A DNA stretch of 64,000 bases from Cotesia glomerata (lineage: Eukaryota; Arthropoda; Insecta; Hymenoptera; Braconidae). The notes under the pieces were generated by a model that worked only from the letters and a program-made list of their open reading frames with translations, was not told the DNA's origin and made no database searches. The translations under genes were made by a program, and so were the position numbers. The stretch lies in NCBI RefSeq assembly GCF_020080835.1, contig NC_058163.1, positions 16,941,011 through 17,005,010 on the forward strand. Direction: 5' to 3'. This document shows, piece after piece, positions 43,940 through 53,986 of this stretch; positions within the stretch are counted from its first letter, which is position 1; each line of letters starts with the position of its first letter.

Positions 43940-46087
43940 TATCGAATATTTCTAATTTTTATCATCTAAAAATATTTCTAATCTAGCATCTACAAATCGT
44001 CTAAGAGAAATTAAATTATTTGCGATATTTTCTGCAGATAATACGTTCGTTAATTTTATTTTGATAAGATTTGATTTTAAGTAAAGGTCACCGACTCCAT
44101 CTATTACTATGTCAGCTGACTTATTTTTATTTGCACTTTCAATTACCTCGCCTGTGCAATATTTAAAATTACTCAAAATCAAACTTTTGTTAATTATATG
44201 CTCAGTTGCGCCTGAGTCCGCAATAAACGTAATATTATCTACATTATTTATATATTCAAAATTCATACCTGCTTGTCGTGCTTGTGGCTTCTTTTTATCT
44301 CCTTCCTTTGGTGGAGTTGCTTGCTTTTTGAACGTCTTCTGCTTGGATTTGGTGTATTCTCTGGATTTACCACCAAAACCTCCTTTAAAGAACGTACCTC
44401 TTCTAAAGGCACCTCTACCTCTACCTCTACCTCTACCTCTACCACGACCACGTCTGTAGTCAGACCTTCCTGAATTTTGACTGTCTTCATTTTTTGGACA
44501 AGAATTTGTATTGTGATCAGTGATCACTTTACAAATATAACAGTACCATTCACTAGTTGTTGCTAAAGTACACTGTTTGACGTAGTGACCCGTCTTATTG
44601 CATCTATAATAGTTGTCATGGTGTGATTTAAGCCGTTTTGCTTGGTTTGCACACGCGTCTTGCTCTTGAGAAGTTTCTGACTTCTTCTCAGCTTCCAGCT
44701 GCAGCGAATGAGACCTCAACTCAACCAGAGTCATTGATCTGCCTTTAAATTGACGATGCAATAAATCCGCAGTTCGGGCTTCTGGCATTACTTTACTGAC
44801 AGCTTGGTATTAAGCTGACCGTTTCTCTCCATCTGTCAGAGGTACTGCGTTATCACAGCTCTCGTATTCAACGATGGTGTTGTCGAATTTATTCTAGAAA
44901 TCATCAATACTCTCCTTTGGTTTCAGTCTCATGCCGTACAGCTTCGTTCTAACAGAAGTGTGAGTGACATTCTTTTCGACCCTCTTAGCTTCTTTTAAAC
45001 TTGTGATTACCATAATAGGGTCTGTTATAGTGAGAACCCTCTTATAGTATTTATCATCTAAATGGATAGTAATGATTTCTCTTACTGCTTGCTTTCTTTT
45101 TGTAATTGTTTGTACATCTAAGTTATCAAGACTAATGACCGTTGGGTCAATAACATCTAACAGATCTTTTGATGATAATTCAGATTTAAGTTTATCTATC
45201 CAAATGTTAATGTCACTATCTGAATTAAGAGTATACTTACTTAGTACCTGATAGTTTTGAGATTTTTTGTTTGATTCTAATGTACTTTTTAGAGCAGTAA
45301 TCGAAGCATTAAGAGCTTTAGTTACTTTTATGTTAATATCTTACGGGCTGGATTGATCATCTATTTCAGCACCCGTATGAGTTGAACTTTCGTCTAGGAA
45401 AGTGGTCGAGTTAAGTAAATTATCTCGAGTACCTTGCATTCGAAGCCGTTCTGCAGCCAATAAATTTTCAGATGTCTTCTGAATATGACTCATCAAGGTT
45501 TTCATTGCCTCAAAACCTTTGTTTGGAAGCTCGATGTTTTCGCGCTGTTTACACAGGAACTGTAGTAGTTCTTGTTGTACAGTCTGTTCAGTGGTAGGGG
45601 TACTACCACTGCTGCAACTCGATTGAGTTAATGTGAAAATCGGTGGATTTTCAATGGTGCTTGACAGAGTTGTTGGTGTACTCGTCTGAAAAGCAGTAAT
45701 TGACTGAGTTGCTGGTGTACTCATCTGACTTGCAGTAATTTCTGACTGCGTCGTAACTGAAGGAGTAGTTGTCGACATTGCTGGGCTTTCAGATATTCCA
45801 GGCCCTTTATAAATAAAATAATTTTATTTTTAGTTTGGATTTTATTTTACGATTAATTAAATAAACGTAACTGCTAATCATCTATGAAACTTCTAAACAT
45901 ATATAGAACTTCTAAAGTATCATCTATTAATAACTTTCAAAAAGTTTGGATCTACTTCTAAAATAAATTTGAAAACAAAATTACCTGTTCTTAAATTTTT
46001 GTCTGACGTGTCAGATGGAGTATCTACAGTCTCTTTATTATCAAGCATTTGTTTATCGTTCTGCTCATTCATTGTTCCTTTGTTCAT
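43940..46087 (-). pseudogene. Copia Gag and protease region, with a probable intron
   Basis: A first exon 46087-45985 (MNKGTMNEQNDK...) appears to splice at GTAATT to an acceptor at 45805, joining in frame to PGISESPAMSTTTPSV. The intron of 180 bases is inferred. The frame then passes three stops (about 45341, 44894 and 44810) through a Gag UBN2-like helix-rich part with YKRVLTITDPIMVITSLKEA. RNA-binding motifs follow: CNKTGHYVKQC with its first Cys replaced by Tyr, CYICK...NSC, and a (GR)n box. The protease active site is FIADSGATEHI. At about 43955 the frame shifts before KLEIFDKETGE. Confidence 0.75.
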
Positions 46088-46195
46088 ATCTTCTAGATAT
46101 CAGTAAACTTCTAATTATGAACAATCTGAAACATACCAAACTTATCAGAGACTGACATTTCACCTTTATTCACAACTGCACTGCAAGTTGTAAAT

Positions 46196-46878
46196 AAAAA
46201 AATTAGGAAAACGGTTGACCCTAAAGGCCATCCCTGCAACTTCCCGCTAATTCCGTTAATACCTGGCCGCTTTCTTGAGCTCTTCGAGCTCAAAAGTCTA
46301 ATCTCTGTGTTCTTTTGAGCTCTCCGAGCTCAAAAATATATCTTTTCTATGTTTTTGAGCTCTTTGAGCTCAAAAGTCTGATAGAAGTTTTATCGAACAC
46401 TATTTTTTGAATTTTCAAACCGCAACAACTTTTGAATGAATGAACCGATTTTTACGTGGTTGGCGGCATTCTACGCAATTTTTAAAGCCTCATGAAGAAT
46501 TTCTAATTTTTAATTAGTCAAACTAGAAATTTCGGAGTAACTCCGAAAAAACACTTTTTTCGGTTTTCTTTCGTTCACGGTATCTCTCGAACAAATCAAC
46601 CGATTTTGACCGGATTGGCGGCGATCGACGTAGTTTTTCAAGGTTGAGAGCTAATTAGTTTTTGGAATCGATCGGTAGAGCCGTTTAAAAGTTATCTCTA
46701 CAAAACCACTTCTAAAAAAAATTTTTTTCCTATTTTTTTTGTAGATTTCTCCAAATTTCTCAAAATCTATCGGTCCGAATCGGTTCAAATTAACAGGAAA
46801 TTTGAGTCTGACGAAGCCCTTTCGAATGGCACCAACCGCGATCGAATCGGTCAAGCCGTTCAAAAGTTATGAGAGGTT

Positions 46879-46954
<76 letters not shown>
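46196..46954 (+). repeat. Repeat family U, copy 2, left part
   Basis: Starts AAATTAGGAAAACGGTTGACC, has the TTTTGAGCTCT words, and runs to the (AC)n microsatellite, where a LINE is inserted. The right part resumes at 52134. Joined, the two parts equal U copy 1 in layout. Confidence 0.85.
46884..46954 (+). repeat. (AC)n microsatellite, left side of the LINE
   Basis: About 60 uninterrupted bases of AC followed by ATACAC, then the LINE. The array resumes at 52134 for another ~38 bases before ACATACATACAGACATAG. Confidence 0.95.
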
Positions 46955-46955
<1 letters not shown>

Positions 46956-47449
46956 TTGGAGCAGAAGAGATACTGCTACCGGGCGCGTCTCCCCGAGCGG
47001 ATGGGAGAACGCTCGCTGTCCTTGGATGACACTTAATCTCTTAGTTGATGAGGTACAGCGGGTAGGAGCCAAGCAAAATAACCAAACAAAATAAGCTCCC
47101 GTGGACAAAACTCCCCTTTAATGGGTTGGTCACACTAACTGACCTAGCAAGACGATTGGTTCCTGCTGTAACTCACTGGGAGTGTCCGGAACCTGTATCG
47201 TAGTTTCCGACGATGCAGGCCACGGCTGATGTGAGCTTGCTCTGCCGAGGTGAAAGTTGCAGCAGTGGATCAGGAGCCAGCCACTTCGGGCCTTGATCAG
47301 GAAGTACGCAGTGAGTGTTAGAGATCGGAATCTTCACCGCTCCGAGCGAGTCTAGTCCGTCCGTGTATTCCGGGACTGGCTAAGTGTCGGCTAGGCCTCA
47401 GGGAACTGGGGTAGGAGTACTATCTCCGAGGGTACACCCGTTCCTAGTT

Positions 47450-48910
47450 ATGGCAACCCGCTCCACTCCGTACGATGCGCTGGTAAATCAAAAAAGTATG
47501 AGTACGTTACAGGAAACAAACATGAATAGAAACGGGCTTCATGCTCAACAAGTAGCGATTGAAGCAAGCGCTGACATGAAGAGAACGCAAGCGTTGGAGC
47601 GCCTTGAGAAGCTGACCATTGAGCTGCAAGAGTTTGTCCAAACTAAGGTCAATATCCACAAGGAGATAAAGACCAAGACAACCGGTGTAGTCAATGCTCT
47701 TGGAAGATTCAAGAAACTGGACGAAGAATGGCGCTCATCATTACACCGCACCCCTTGTGCTACATCGGAGAGAAACAGTCAAGTGGTTGTTGAAGAAGCG
47801 ATGGACACTGGAGCCGAAGGTGACGGAGAATCAGTCGCTGAAGAAGAAAGTGAAACTATCACAACGGCAGAGACTGAATCCTTTGACCAAGACGGCCGCA
47901 TCCTGAGGAAGTTGAAAAAAAAAAATCGTTCTCCCGAAGGCGAAGCTTTTCATACTCCCAAGAAGCTGAAAGACGTTGGACCTGGTCATCCCATCAAGAA
48001 GCAGGAAGTGGTTAAGGATCTTCCACAAAACTCTTGTGAACAGAACAAGAAGCCAGGCTGGGAAAAGGTGCAGTCCAGAAAGGACAAGAAGAAGGAGCGC
48101 AAGAAACTGCTCCCAGAAAAACCTCTGGTGCCTCCACCGAAGCCGAACCAGAAGCCAAGAAGAACAGCAACGAGACCGGAGGCACTTATTATCCGTCCAG
48201 CGAACAAAGATAAGTATTCTGAAATACTTACACGGATCAAGGCGGACGTTCGCCCAGATCAGGTCCGCAACACAGTCGAGAAGATACGCAGGACCGCGAC
48301 AGGGAACATTCTCATCACGCTGTCGAAAGGCAGTAGTGATAGAGGTAAAGACCTGCAGAAGACTATCGCGGGAATACTTAAGGAGGACGCAAATGTCATT
48401 AGTACAGGACCTGAAGAAGACCTGGAAATTCGCGATATTGATGATACTACAACTAAAGATGACATTCTAACAGCTTTACAAGAGGCAGCTGGAAACGATT
48501 GTGGTATAACAGCAGAGGCCATTAAAATTCGTAAGGTCTTACGTAGCAGAACACAAATTGCGTCGGTGACTCTGGCAGCAACGGTAGCGCAGAAAATGGT
48601 AGGAGAACACGGTAAGATTAGGATCGGCTGGACCAATTGTCGTATTAGAACAGTACTAAGACCAGTCCGATGTTATAAATGCTGGCATTTTGGACACCGT
48701 GCGGTTCAGTGCACAAGTAAAGTCGACCGCTCCAAACTTTGCATTAAATGTGGAGAAGAGGGACACAAAATCGCCGAATGTAATAAGCCTGCTAAATGCG
48801 CACTGTGTGCGGATCAATCCGGTACAGAGAATAACGCCCATCATGCCGGCACAAGCAGATGCCCAGTATACCAAGAGGCACTCAAGAAGATAACTGATAA
48901 ACGAAAATGA
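47450..48910 (+). CDS. LINE ORF1 (Gag-like) protein with CCHC zinc knuckles
   Basis: 486 codons from ATG 47450, which I prefer to the longer frame opening at GTG 47384. The N-terminus has helical heptads (about residues 20-75), the centre is charged and low in complexity (KKKNRSPEG, KDKKKERKKLLPEKP), and a conserved R1-type Gag fold precedes the knuckles. Knuckles: CYKCWHFGHRAVQC (about 408-421), CIKCGEEGHKIAEC (about 433-446) and CALCADQ...HHAGTSRC. It would bind LINE RNA and direct the particle to its target. The stop TGA overlaps the ORF2 start as ATGA (48907-48910), so ORF2 is probably translated by termination-reinitiation. Confidence 0.88.
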   Translation: MATRSTPYDALVNQKSMSTLQETNMNRNGLHAQQVAIEASADMKRTQALERLEKLTIELQEFVQTKVNIHKEIKTKTTGVVNALGRFKKLDEEWRSSLHRTPCATSERNSQVVVEEAMDTGAEGDGESVAEEESETITTAETESFDQDGRILRKLKKKNRSPEGEAFHTPKKLKDVGPGHPIKKQEVVKDLPQNSCEQNKKPGWEKVQSRKDKKKERKKLLPEKPLVPPPKPNQKPRRTATRPEALIIRPANKDKYSEILTRIKADVRPDQVRNTVEKIRRTATGNILITLSKGSSDRGKDLQKTIAGILKEDANVISTGPEEDLEIRDIDDTTTKDDILTALQEAAGNDCGITAEAIKIRKVLRSRTQIASVTLAATVAQKMVGEHGKIRIGWTNCRIRTVLRPVRCYKCWHFGHRAVQCTSKVDRSKLCIKCGEEGHKIAECNKPAKCALCADQSGTENNAHHAGTSRCPVYQEALKKITDKRK

Positions 48911-51885
48911 GAATACTGCAGCTAAACATCAATCACTGTGAAGCGGCACATGATTTGCTCATGCAGACAGTACGTGAACAGAAGCTTGACCTTGTGCTTA
49001 TATCGGAACCGTATAAACACCTCGGCGGCCAACCATGGGAAACTGACTGCACCAAAAAAGCTGTCATATGGTCCTGTCGCAAGCTCCCCTTCCAGAGTGT
49101 CGTTAACAATGGCAGCGCCGGCTTTGTAGCAGCATCGGTAGATGGCATCCGCTTTTACAGCTGCTACGCACCACCTAGCCTCACTATTGTTGAATTCATG
49201 GACTTTCTGGATCGACTGACGGAGGACGCGAAGCAGTACTACCCAGTGGCAATAGCTGGAGACTTCAACGCCTGGGCAGTGGAATGGGGCAGCAAACACA
49301 CCAACGCTCGAGGTAAAGAACTACTGGAAGCTTTTTCTACGTTAGATGTAGTATTGTTAAACAGCGGCGATGCGCCGACGTACACTAAAGGAGACGCAAG
49401 TTCTATTGTGGATCTTACTTTTGTCAGCAGCAGCCTCATCAGAGGAAACTACGACTGGAAGGTGATGAAGATCTACACGGCCAGCGATCACAATGCGATT
49501 CTCTGGAAAGTATCAAAGGACCAGAATCCTAGAAGACCGGCTAAGAAACTTGACATCATTGGGTGGAAGGTGAAATCCTTTGACCCAGGTGCTCTAGTAG
49601 CTGCCCTAAATAGTGAACCGCTTACTACTGGATCTGCAGAAGAAATGACCAATGACTTGATGAAGAGAGTGACCCAGGCTTGCGACATCTGCATGCCCCG
49701 TAAACGGGGCATGAACCAAAGACCTTCGGTGCACTGGTGGAACGAACACATCAGCTTCCTACGGAAAGAGTGTCTCAAGAAAATAAGAATATCTCAGCGT
49801 GGTTATCGGCGGCCTGACTCAGCGGAACTAGTCGCAGAATACAAGAAAGCTCGTCGACATTTAAACAAAGCCATCAAGGATAGCAAGAAGAACTGCTGGA
49901 AAGAGCTAATCAACGAGGTGGACAAAGACTTGTGGGGTAGACCTTACAAGGTAGTCATGGCACACCTGAAATATCAGCCAATGCCGTCTCCTACGTGTCC
50001 TCAACTCTTACAGAAGATCGTGACTGCGCTGTTTCCACGACAGCGCGTTTTCAACTATCTGTTGACACAGGACGAACTGAATGATATTCCACCTGTCACG
50101 AAAGAAGAACTGATGGAAGCTTGTAACCGCGTCGGGAATAATAAAGCACCGGGATTGGACGGAATCCCTAATATTGCCTTGAAAACATCTATTAAAGCAG
50201 CGCCAGCGTTATTCCTCGACGTCTACAACATCTGCTTGAAGGAAGGGATTTTTCCTCAGAAGTGGAAACAACAACGGCTGGTACTACTTCCTAAAGGGAA
50301 AAAGCCACCGGAAGAACCGTCATCTTATCGTCCACTCTGCATGCTGGATACAGCCGGTAAGATACTAGAACGTATAATCCACCAAAGGATAGAAGCAGTT
50401 GTCGATCCACTCTTGGCAGACAATCAGTACGGATTTCGGAAAGGACGATCAACCCTGGACGCGATCAACCTGGTTGTCGGTATAGCCAAAGACGCAATCG
50501 CCGGTACCAGATGGAAGGGGGGAACGAAGAAATATTGCCTAGTGGCAACTTTAGACATAAAAAATGCCTTCAACTCCGCCAACTGGGATTGCATCATGCA
50601 AGCCCTTCAAGAGATGAACGTACCAGGATCCCTACGAAGGATAGTCGCTACCTACTTCACAGATAGAGTCCTGAGATATGACACGAAGAATGGTCCAAAG
50701 GAGTATGATGTTACTGGAGGTGTACCGCAGGGTTCTGTTCTCGGTCCACTTCTCTGGAATGTCATATACAACGGATTGCTGAGACTGAAACTACCAAGAA
50801 ACGTCAAACTGGTAGCGTACGCGGACGACGTAGCCGTAGTAATAGTCGCCAAGCATCTTGATGAGATAAAACATATGTTCGCTATCACCTTTGAGCGAAT
50901 TAACCAGTGGATGGACACAGTAAATTTACAACTGGCTAAACAGAAGACCGAGGCTGTACTTATCACTAGCAGAAAAGTGGTGGAAATGATCAATCTAAAC
51001 GTCGGAGACCAAGAAATCACATCCCAACCATTCATTCGATATCTGGGAGTGATGCTCGATGCCCGACTTAACTTTAAACAACAAGTTGAACACGTGACCA
51101 CCAAAGCATCAGCAGTAGTAGCCGACCTAGTACGATTGATACCCAACATCGGTGGCCCGAAGCAGACAAGGAGGTCATTGCTATCATCAGTAGTTACATC
51201 GGTCCTCACATATAGTATATCCATTTGGGCCGACGCACTTGAGATCCAAGAATCATGGAGGAAAGCATGTCCAGTTTACCGACTGAGCGCGCTAAGAGTA
51301 GCCAGCGCCTTTCGAACAATATCAGAGGAAGCAGTGTATGTCATTTCCGGAATTTTGCCGCTCAGAGTCCTAGCTGAGGAAAGACGTAACCTTTACCAAC
51401 GAAAGAGGACAACCGCACAAAGTGCCGAGGAACTCAGAGCTAAAGAACGGCAGAACAGCATCGCGCGATGGCAATCGCAGTGGGACGCCGCGACAACAGG
51501 GAGATGGATACACCGTCTCATACCAAGGATTGACGTTTGGCTTAACCGGAATCACGGCGAGGCCAACTACTATCTGACCCAGATGTTGTCAGGTCACGGC
51601 TGTTTCCGGGAGTACCTTTATCGCTTTAAGCACGATAATTCCCCAGAGTGTCCGTCTTGCCCAAGAGTTGCTGAAAATGCGGAGCACGTTTTCTTTGAGT
51701 GCCCTCGTTTTAACCCACAGCGTGATGAGTTAGAGAAGATCCTGAACAAGAAAATCACACCAGAGTCAATAGTAGAAGAAATGCTGTCATCCGAAGCTGC
51801 CTGGAACGCCACAAGCACGTTTACCACCGAAGTGCTTACAGAGCTGCGTTCCATTGAAAGAAAAAGGGCAAATGACAGAAACTAG
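48907..51885 (+). CDS. LINE ORF2: AP-like endonuclease and reverse transcriptase
   Basis: 992 codons, no stops. Endonuclease (about 1-225): LNINHCEAAHDLL, LISEPY, AGDFNAWAVEWGS (Asp119) and SDHNAI. Reverse transcriptase (about 400-720): LLPKGKKPPEEPSSYRPLCM, YGFRKGRSTLDAI, LDIKNAFNSANW, GVPQGSVLGPLLWN and the catalytic YADDVAV (Tyr638). A CCHC-type motif CPSCPRVAENAEHVFFEC lies at about 915-932; no RNase H domain. The layout fits the R1 clade. The endonuclease nicks the target and the RT primes cDNA from it. Close in layout to the decayed element at 57099-61290. Confidence 0.92.
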   Translation: MRILQLNINHCEAAHDLLMQTVREQKLDLVLISEPYKHLGGQPWETDCTKKAVIWSCRKLPFQSVVNNGSAGFVAASVDGIRFYSCYAPPSLTIVEFMDFLDRLTEDAKQYYPVAIAGDFNAWAVEWGSKHTNARGKELLEAFSTLDVVLLNSGDAPTYTKGDASSIVDLTFVSSSLIRGNYDWKVMKIYTASDHNAILWKVSKDQNPRRPAKKLDIIGWKVKSFDPGALVAALNSEPLTTGSAEEMTNDLMKRVTQACDICMPRKRGMNQRPSVHWWNEHISFLRKECLKKIRISQRGYRRPDSAELVAEYKKARRHLNKAIKDSKKNCWKELINEVDKDLWGRPYKVVMAHLKYQPMPSPTCPQLLQKIVTALFPRQRVFNYLLTQDELNDIPPVTKEELMEACNRVGNNKAPGLDGIPNIALKTSIKAAPALFLDVYNICLKEGIFPQKWKQQRLVLLPKGKKPPEEPSSYRPLCMLDTAGKILERIIHQRIEAVVDPLLADNQYGFRKGRSTLDAINLVVGIAKDAIAGTRWKGGTKKYCLVATLDIKNAFNSANWDCIMQALQEMNVPGSLRRIVATYFTDRVLRYDTKNGPKEYDVTGGVPQGSVLGPLLWNVIYNGLLRLKLPRNVKLVAYADDVAVVIVAKHLDEIKHMFAITFERINQWMDTVNLQLAKQKTEAVLITSRKVVEMINLNVGDQEITSQPFIRYLGVMLDARLNFKQQVEHVTTKASAVVADLVRLIPNIGGPKQTRRSLLSSVVTSVLTYSISIWADALEIQESWRKACPVYRLSALRVASAFRTISEEAVYVISGILPLRVLAEERRNLYQRKRTTAQSAEELRAKERQNSIARWQSQWDAATTGRWIHRLIPRIDVWLNRNHGEANYYLTQMLSGHGCFREYLYRFKHDNSPECPSCPRVAENAEHVFFECPRFNPQRDELEKILNKKITPESIVEEMLSSEAAWNATSTFTTEVLTELRSIERKRANDRN

Positions 51886-52131
51886 AAGGAAGGAAAAATA
51901 ACACCTTAGCCACCAGAAGGAATAGCAGTAGCTAGATCCTCCCCTCACGAAGTAATGCTTGACGGCGGTTTCCATGAGGGATTAGAGGAAAGAAGAAAAA
52001 GGGTTTAGGGTTTAGTGGGTAGGGGCGTTAGCGTCGAGTTTTAGTATGACGCTGCGTCGAGTCGCCACATATCCAGGCCGAACAGCTATGCCTGGAATCC
52101 GTAAAAAGGATTCCCCCCCCCCCCCTAAGAT

Positions 52132-52133
<2 letters not shown>

Positions 52134-52175
<42 letters not shown>

Positions 52176-52340
52176 TACAGACATAGTGACACCCTCGCAG
52201 GAATAGTCAGGGAAGCTTCCTAGGATCTTAAAACGTCGAGATCTGATGAAAACTCGATTTTCGAAAAACGGGGTAAAACCAATAACTTCCCGATTTTTGA
52301 AAATTTTCAATTTTCTTAGCGGGAAGTTAAAAAAGTGAAA
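52134..52340 (+). repeat. Repeat family U, copy 2, right part
   Basis: Rest of (AC)n, ACATACATACAGACATAGTG, GGGAAGCTTCCTAGG and the end CTTAGCGGGAAGTTAAAAAA. Continuation of 46196-46954 after the LINE. Confidence 0.88.
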
Positions 52341-53120
52341 TCAGTTGTAACCCTCGCATGCAACAGCATGGCACACTTGCTCCCTCCCACCTCGTGACAA
52401 ACGGCACAGCTCGTTGAAACGTTCGGGGATGGCCGTACGTACACGTGCAACATACAAATCACACACCAGAGTAACAACCGATTAAATTGAAACAAAGCTT
52501 AGTGCTGTACTACAGACTTTACTTTGAGACAATTATTAAATTAGTTATGATTTTTATTTATATGTTTGTATTCTTTCAAAAAGACTACGTAATAACTAAA
52601 TTTAATGTCAAGATATAGTTTATAAATATTTATTCTGGTAAATATTTATTTCAAGTTTAAACTTCTACAATTTCCTTCTCATCTTAAAATAATTATAATT
52701 TTAAACTATAATTATTATCAATTTTACAAAACCAACTATTTCTTAAACAAGTCAACTACTTCAACTGTATTACTCTATTTATTTGCTTGAGAGCAATATT
52801 ATTTTTCGTCTAAAATATATTCATCAATATCCGATTCTCAGAATCTGAGAGTCATAAACTGTCTAACTTGTACGCGACAAGCGCGCTTTTGTTCTATGAT
52901 ATATACAACTAACACAATGTGTATAGCTATATCATATTACTCGAGCCGGGCGGCTTCGACCAGTTTAAACTTGACTAAGTGAAATACACATAACAGTCAA
53001 AAAAAATTTTAAATAATATTTCTCTAGCAACAAAGAAAAAAATTTTTTTTTTTTTTTTTTTTTTATTTCTTCTAAATTTAATTTCATCTACATTCGTTTT
53101 CTTCTAAAATTTGATTTTCT
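52341..53120. other. No gene seen
   Basis: 52341-52460 is GC-richer (GCACACTTGCTCCCTCCCACC) and might belong to the copia 5' LTR displaced by U2, but it has no partner at 39690-40045. The rest is AT-rich with a T24-type run at about 53040-53064. Confidence 0.35.
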
Positions 53121-53124
53121 TTAG

Positions 53125-53200
53125 CTTGGGATTTGAACCCACGCCTGGCCGGTGAGTCAGTCCCAGTGCTCTAGACCACTCGGCTAACGTCACCGGTTGA
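53125..53200 (-). repeat. tRNA-like sequence (A and B boxes)
   Basis: Minus strand: TTAGCCGAGTGGTCTAGAGC fits a polymerase III A box and GTGGGTTCAAATCCCA a B box. The acceptor stem is short (TTAGC/GCTAA) and the anticodon arm does not fold convincingly, so I read it as a SINE head or tRNA pseudogene. Confidence 0.5.
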
Positions 53201-53259
53201 ACAAATATTCTATTATTATTAATTATTAATTTCTGAAGAGAAGAGCATCAATATTTTAT

Positions 53260-53440
53260 TTATCTTTGGATAATAGACAAACAAGAGAATAGCTTTATTT
53301 AAACTAAGTAAAAATTATTTCAATCAATTGAACAAGTTCTTGAGCTAAGAATATGTATTCTTGAAAATTTTCAAGAACATGAATTCTCGTATCAAGAAAA
53401 TTTTCTTAATAAAAGTATTTTTTTTTCTCAGTGTGAAATG
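53260..53440. repeat. CTTGA-rich MITE-like stretch
   Basis: AAGTTCTTGAGCTAAGAAT and AATTTTCAAGAAC words, ending TTTTTTTCTCAGTGTG. Same vocabulary as the ends of 11771-13158. Left boundary not fixed. Confidence 0.35.
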
Positions 53441-53889
53441 GTAAATTTCAAACGCAACGCGAAAAAATAAAACTATAATCATTAATTTGCTTGGACTGGT
53501 AAAATATATATTTTGAGAGTAGAATTTTGACTGTTTCTCTTGGTAATTCTCCGCGTATGAGACCTTCCTCTTCTCCTCATTTATAACGTTAATGCTCTAG
53601 CAAAGCATTAGTACTATCTTTTTTGTCAATGCGCATGACACTAACATTATCAAAATAGCCAGTAATATATGTGTTTAATGAAACTCCTAACAAAAAACTT
53701 TCTCCAACGTTTTTTTTTGTTTTGGTTTTGAAAAGGATTTTATTTATCAACATTTTCTCTCATACATAAATAAGTGATAATATCCTTAATTGAAAACTTA
53801 TACTCTAATTTACATTTATGTTTTAAATTGTCATCAATGATGATCTTATCAAAAATCAGTAATTGAAAAAAATTTTAATATTTTCTAAG

Positions 53890-53975
53890 GCGCGCAGTAG
53901 TCCTATCGAATCCGGCTCTTGCTTAACAAAGCATTGGACCGGGTTCGAGTCCGGCGTACACCAATGAATATTTTC
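53890..53975 (+). repeat. tRNA-like sequence
   Basis: GCATTGGACCGGGTTCGAGTC ends with CGGCGTACACCA, a B box plus CCA-like end. The 5' half is poorly tRNA-like. Possibly the tRNA-derived head of a SINE. Confidence 0.35.
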
Positions 53976-53986
53976 AATATTTAAGT

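Larger units (their letters stand above)
39690..46190 (-). mobile_element. Ty1/copia retrotransposon, degraded
   Basis: Gag, protease, integrase and RT/RNase H follow in the copia order on the minus strand. They are spread over several frames, with a hAT insertion (41847-42522) between integrase and RT. The 3' flank has three ~24-bp tandem words of the type AACATCTAAATTCAACATCTA (39955-40030). I could not find a matching LTR pair; family U (46196) may have replaced or displaced the 5' LTR. Confidence 0.8.
46955..52134 (+). mobile_element. R1-clade LINE (Waldo-like), both ORFs intact, inserted in (AC)n
   Basis: About 5.2 kb with a ~495-bp 5' leader, ORF1 (47450-48910), ORF2 (48907-51885) and a ~250-bp 3' UTR ending in a run of 13 C and TAAGATAAA. 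GC content is clearly higher than in the surroundings. It sits within the AC microsatellite of repeat U2. R1-clade elements are often target-specific, and the Waldo lineage is known for ACAY repeats; the name here is inference from target and clade. No lesion seen in either ORF, so it may be recently active. Confidence 0.87.

Noticed and set aside
44109..44490. Plus- and minus-strand frames with PLPLPL or VEVEVE runs
   Set aside because: Shadows of the Gly-Arg box of copia Gag in other frames.
46802..47108. Frames encoding His-Thr and Cys-Val runs across the AC array
   Set aside because: Pure translation of the (AC)n microsatellite in both directions.
53125..53200. Functional tRNA gene
   Set aside because: A and B boxes are good but the acceptor stem is too short and no clear anticodon arm folds; the same holds for 31750-31890, 35181-35348, 53890-53975 and 61490-61585.
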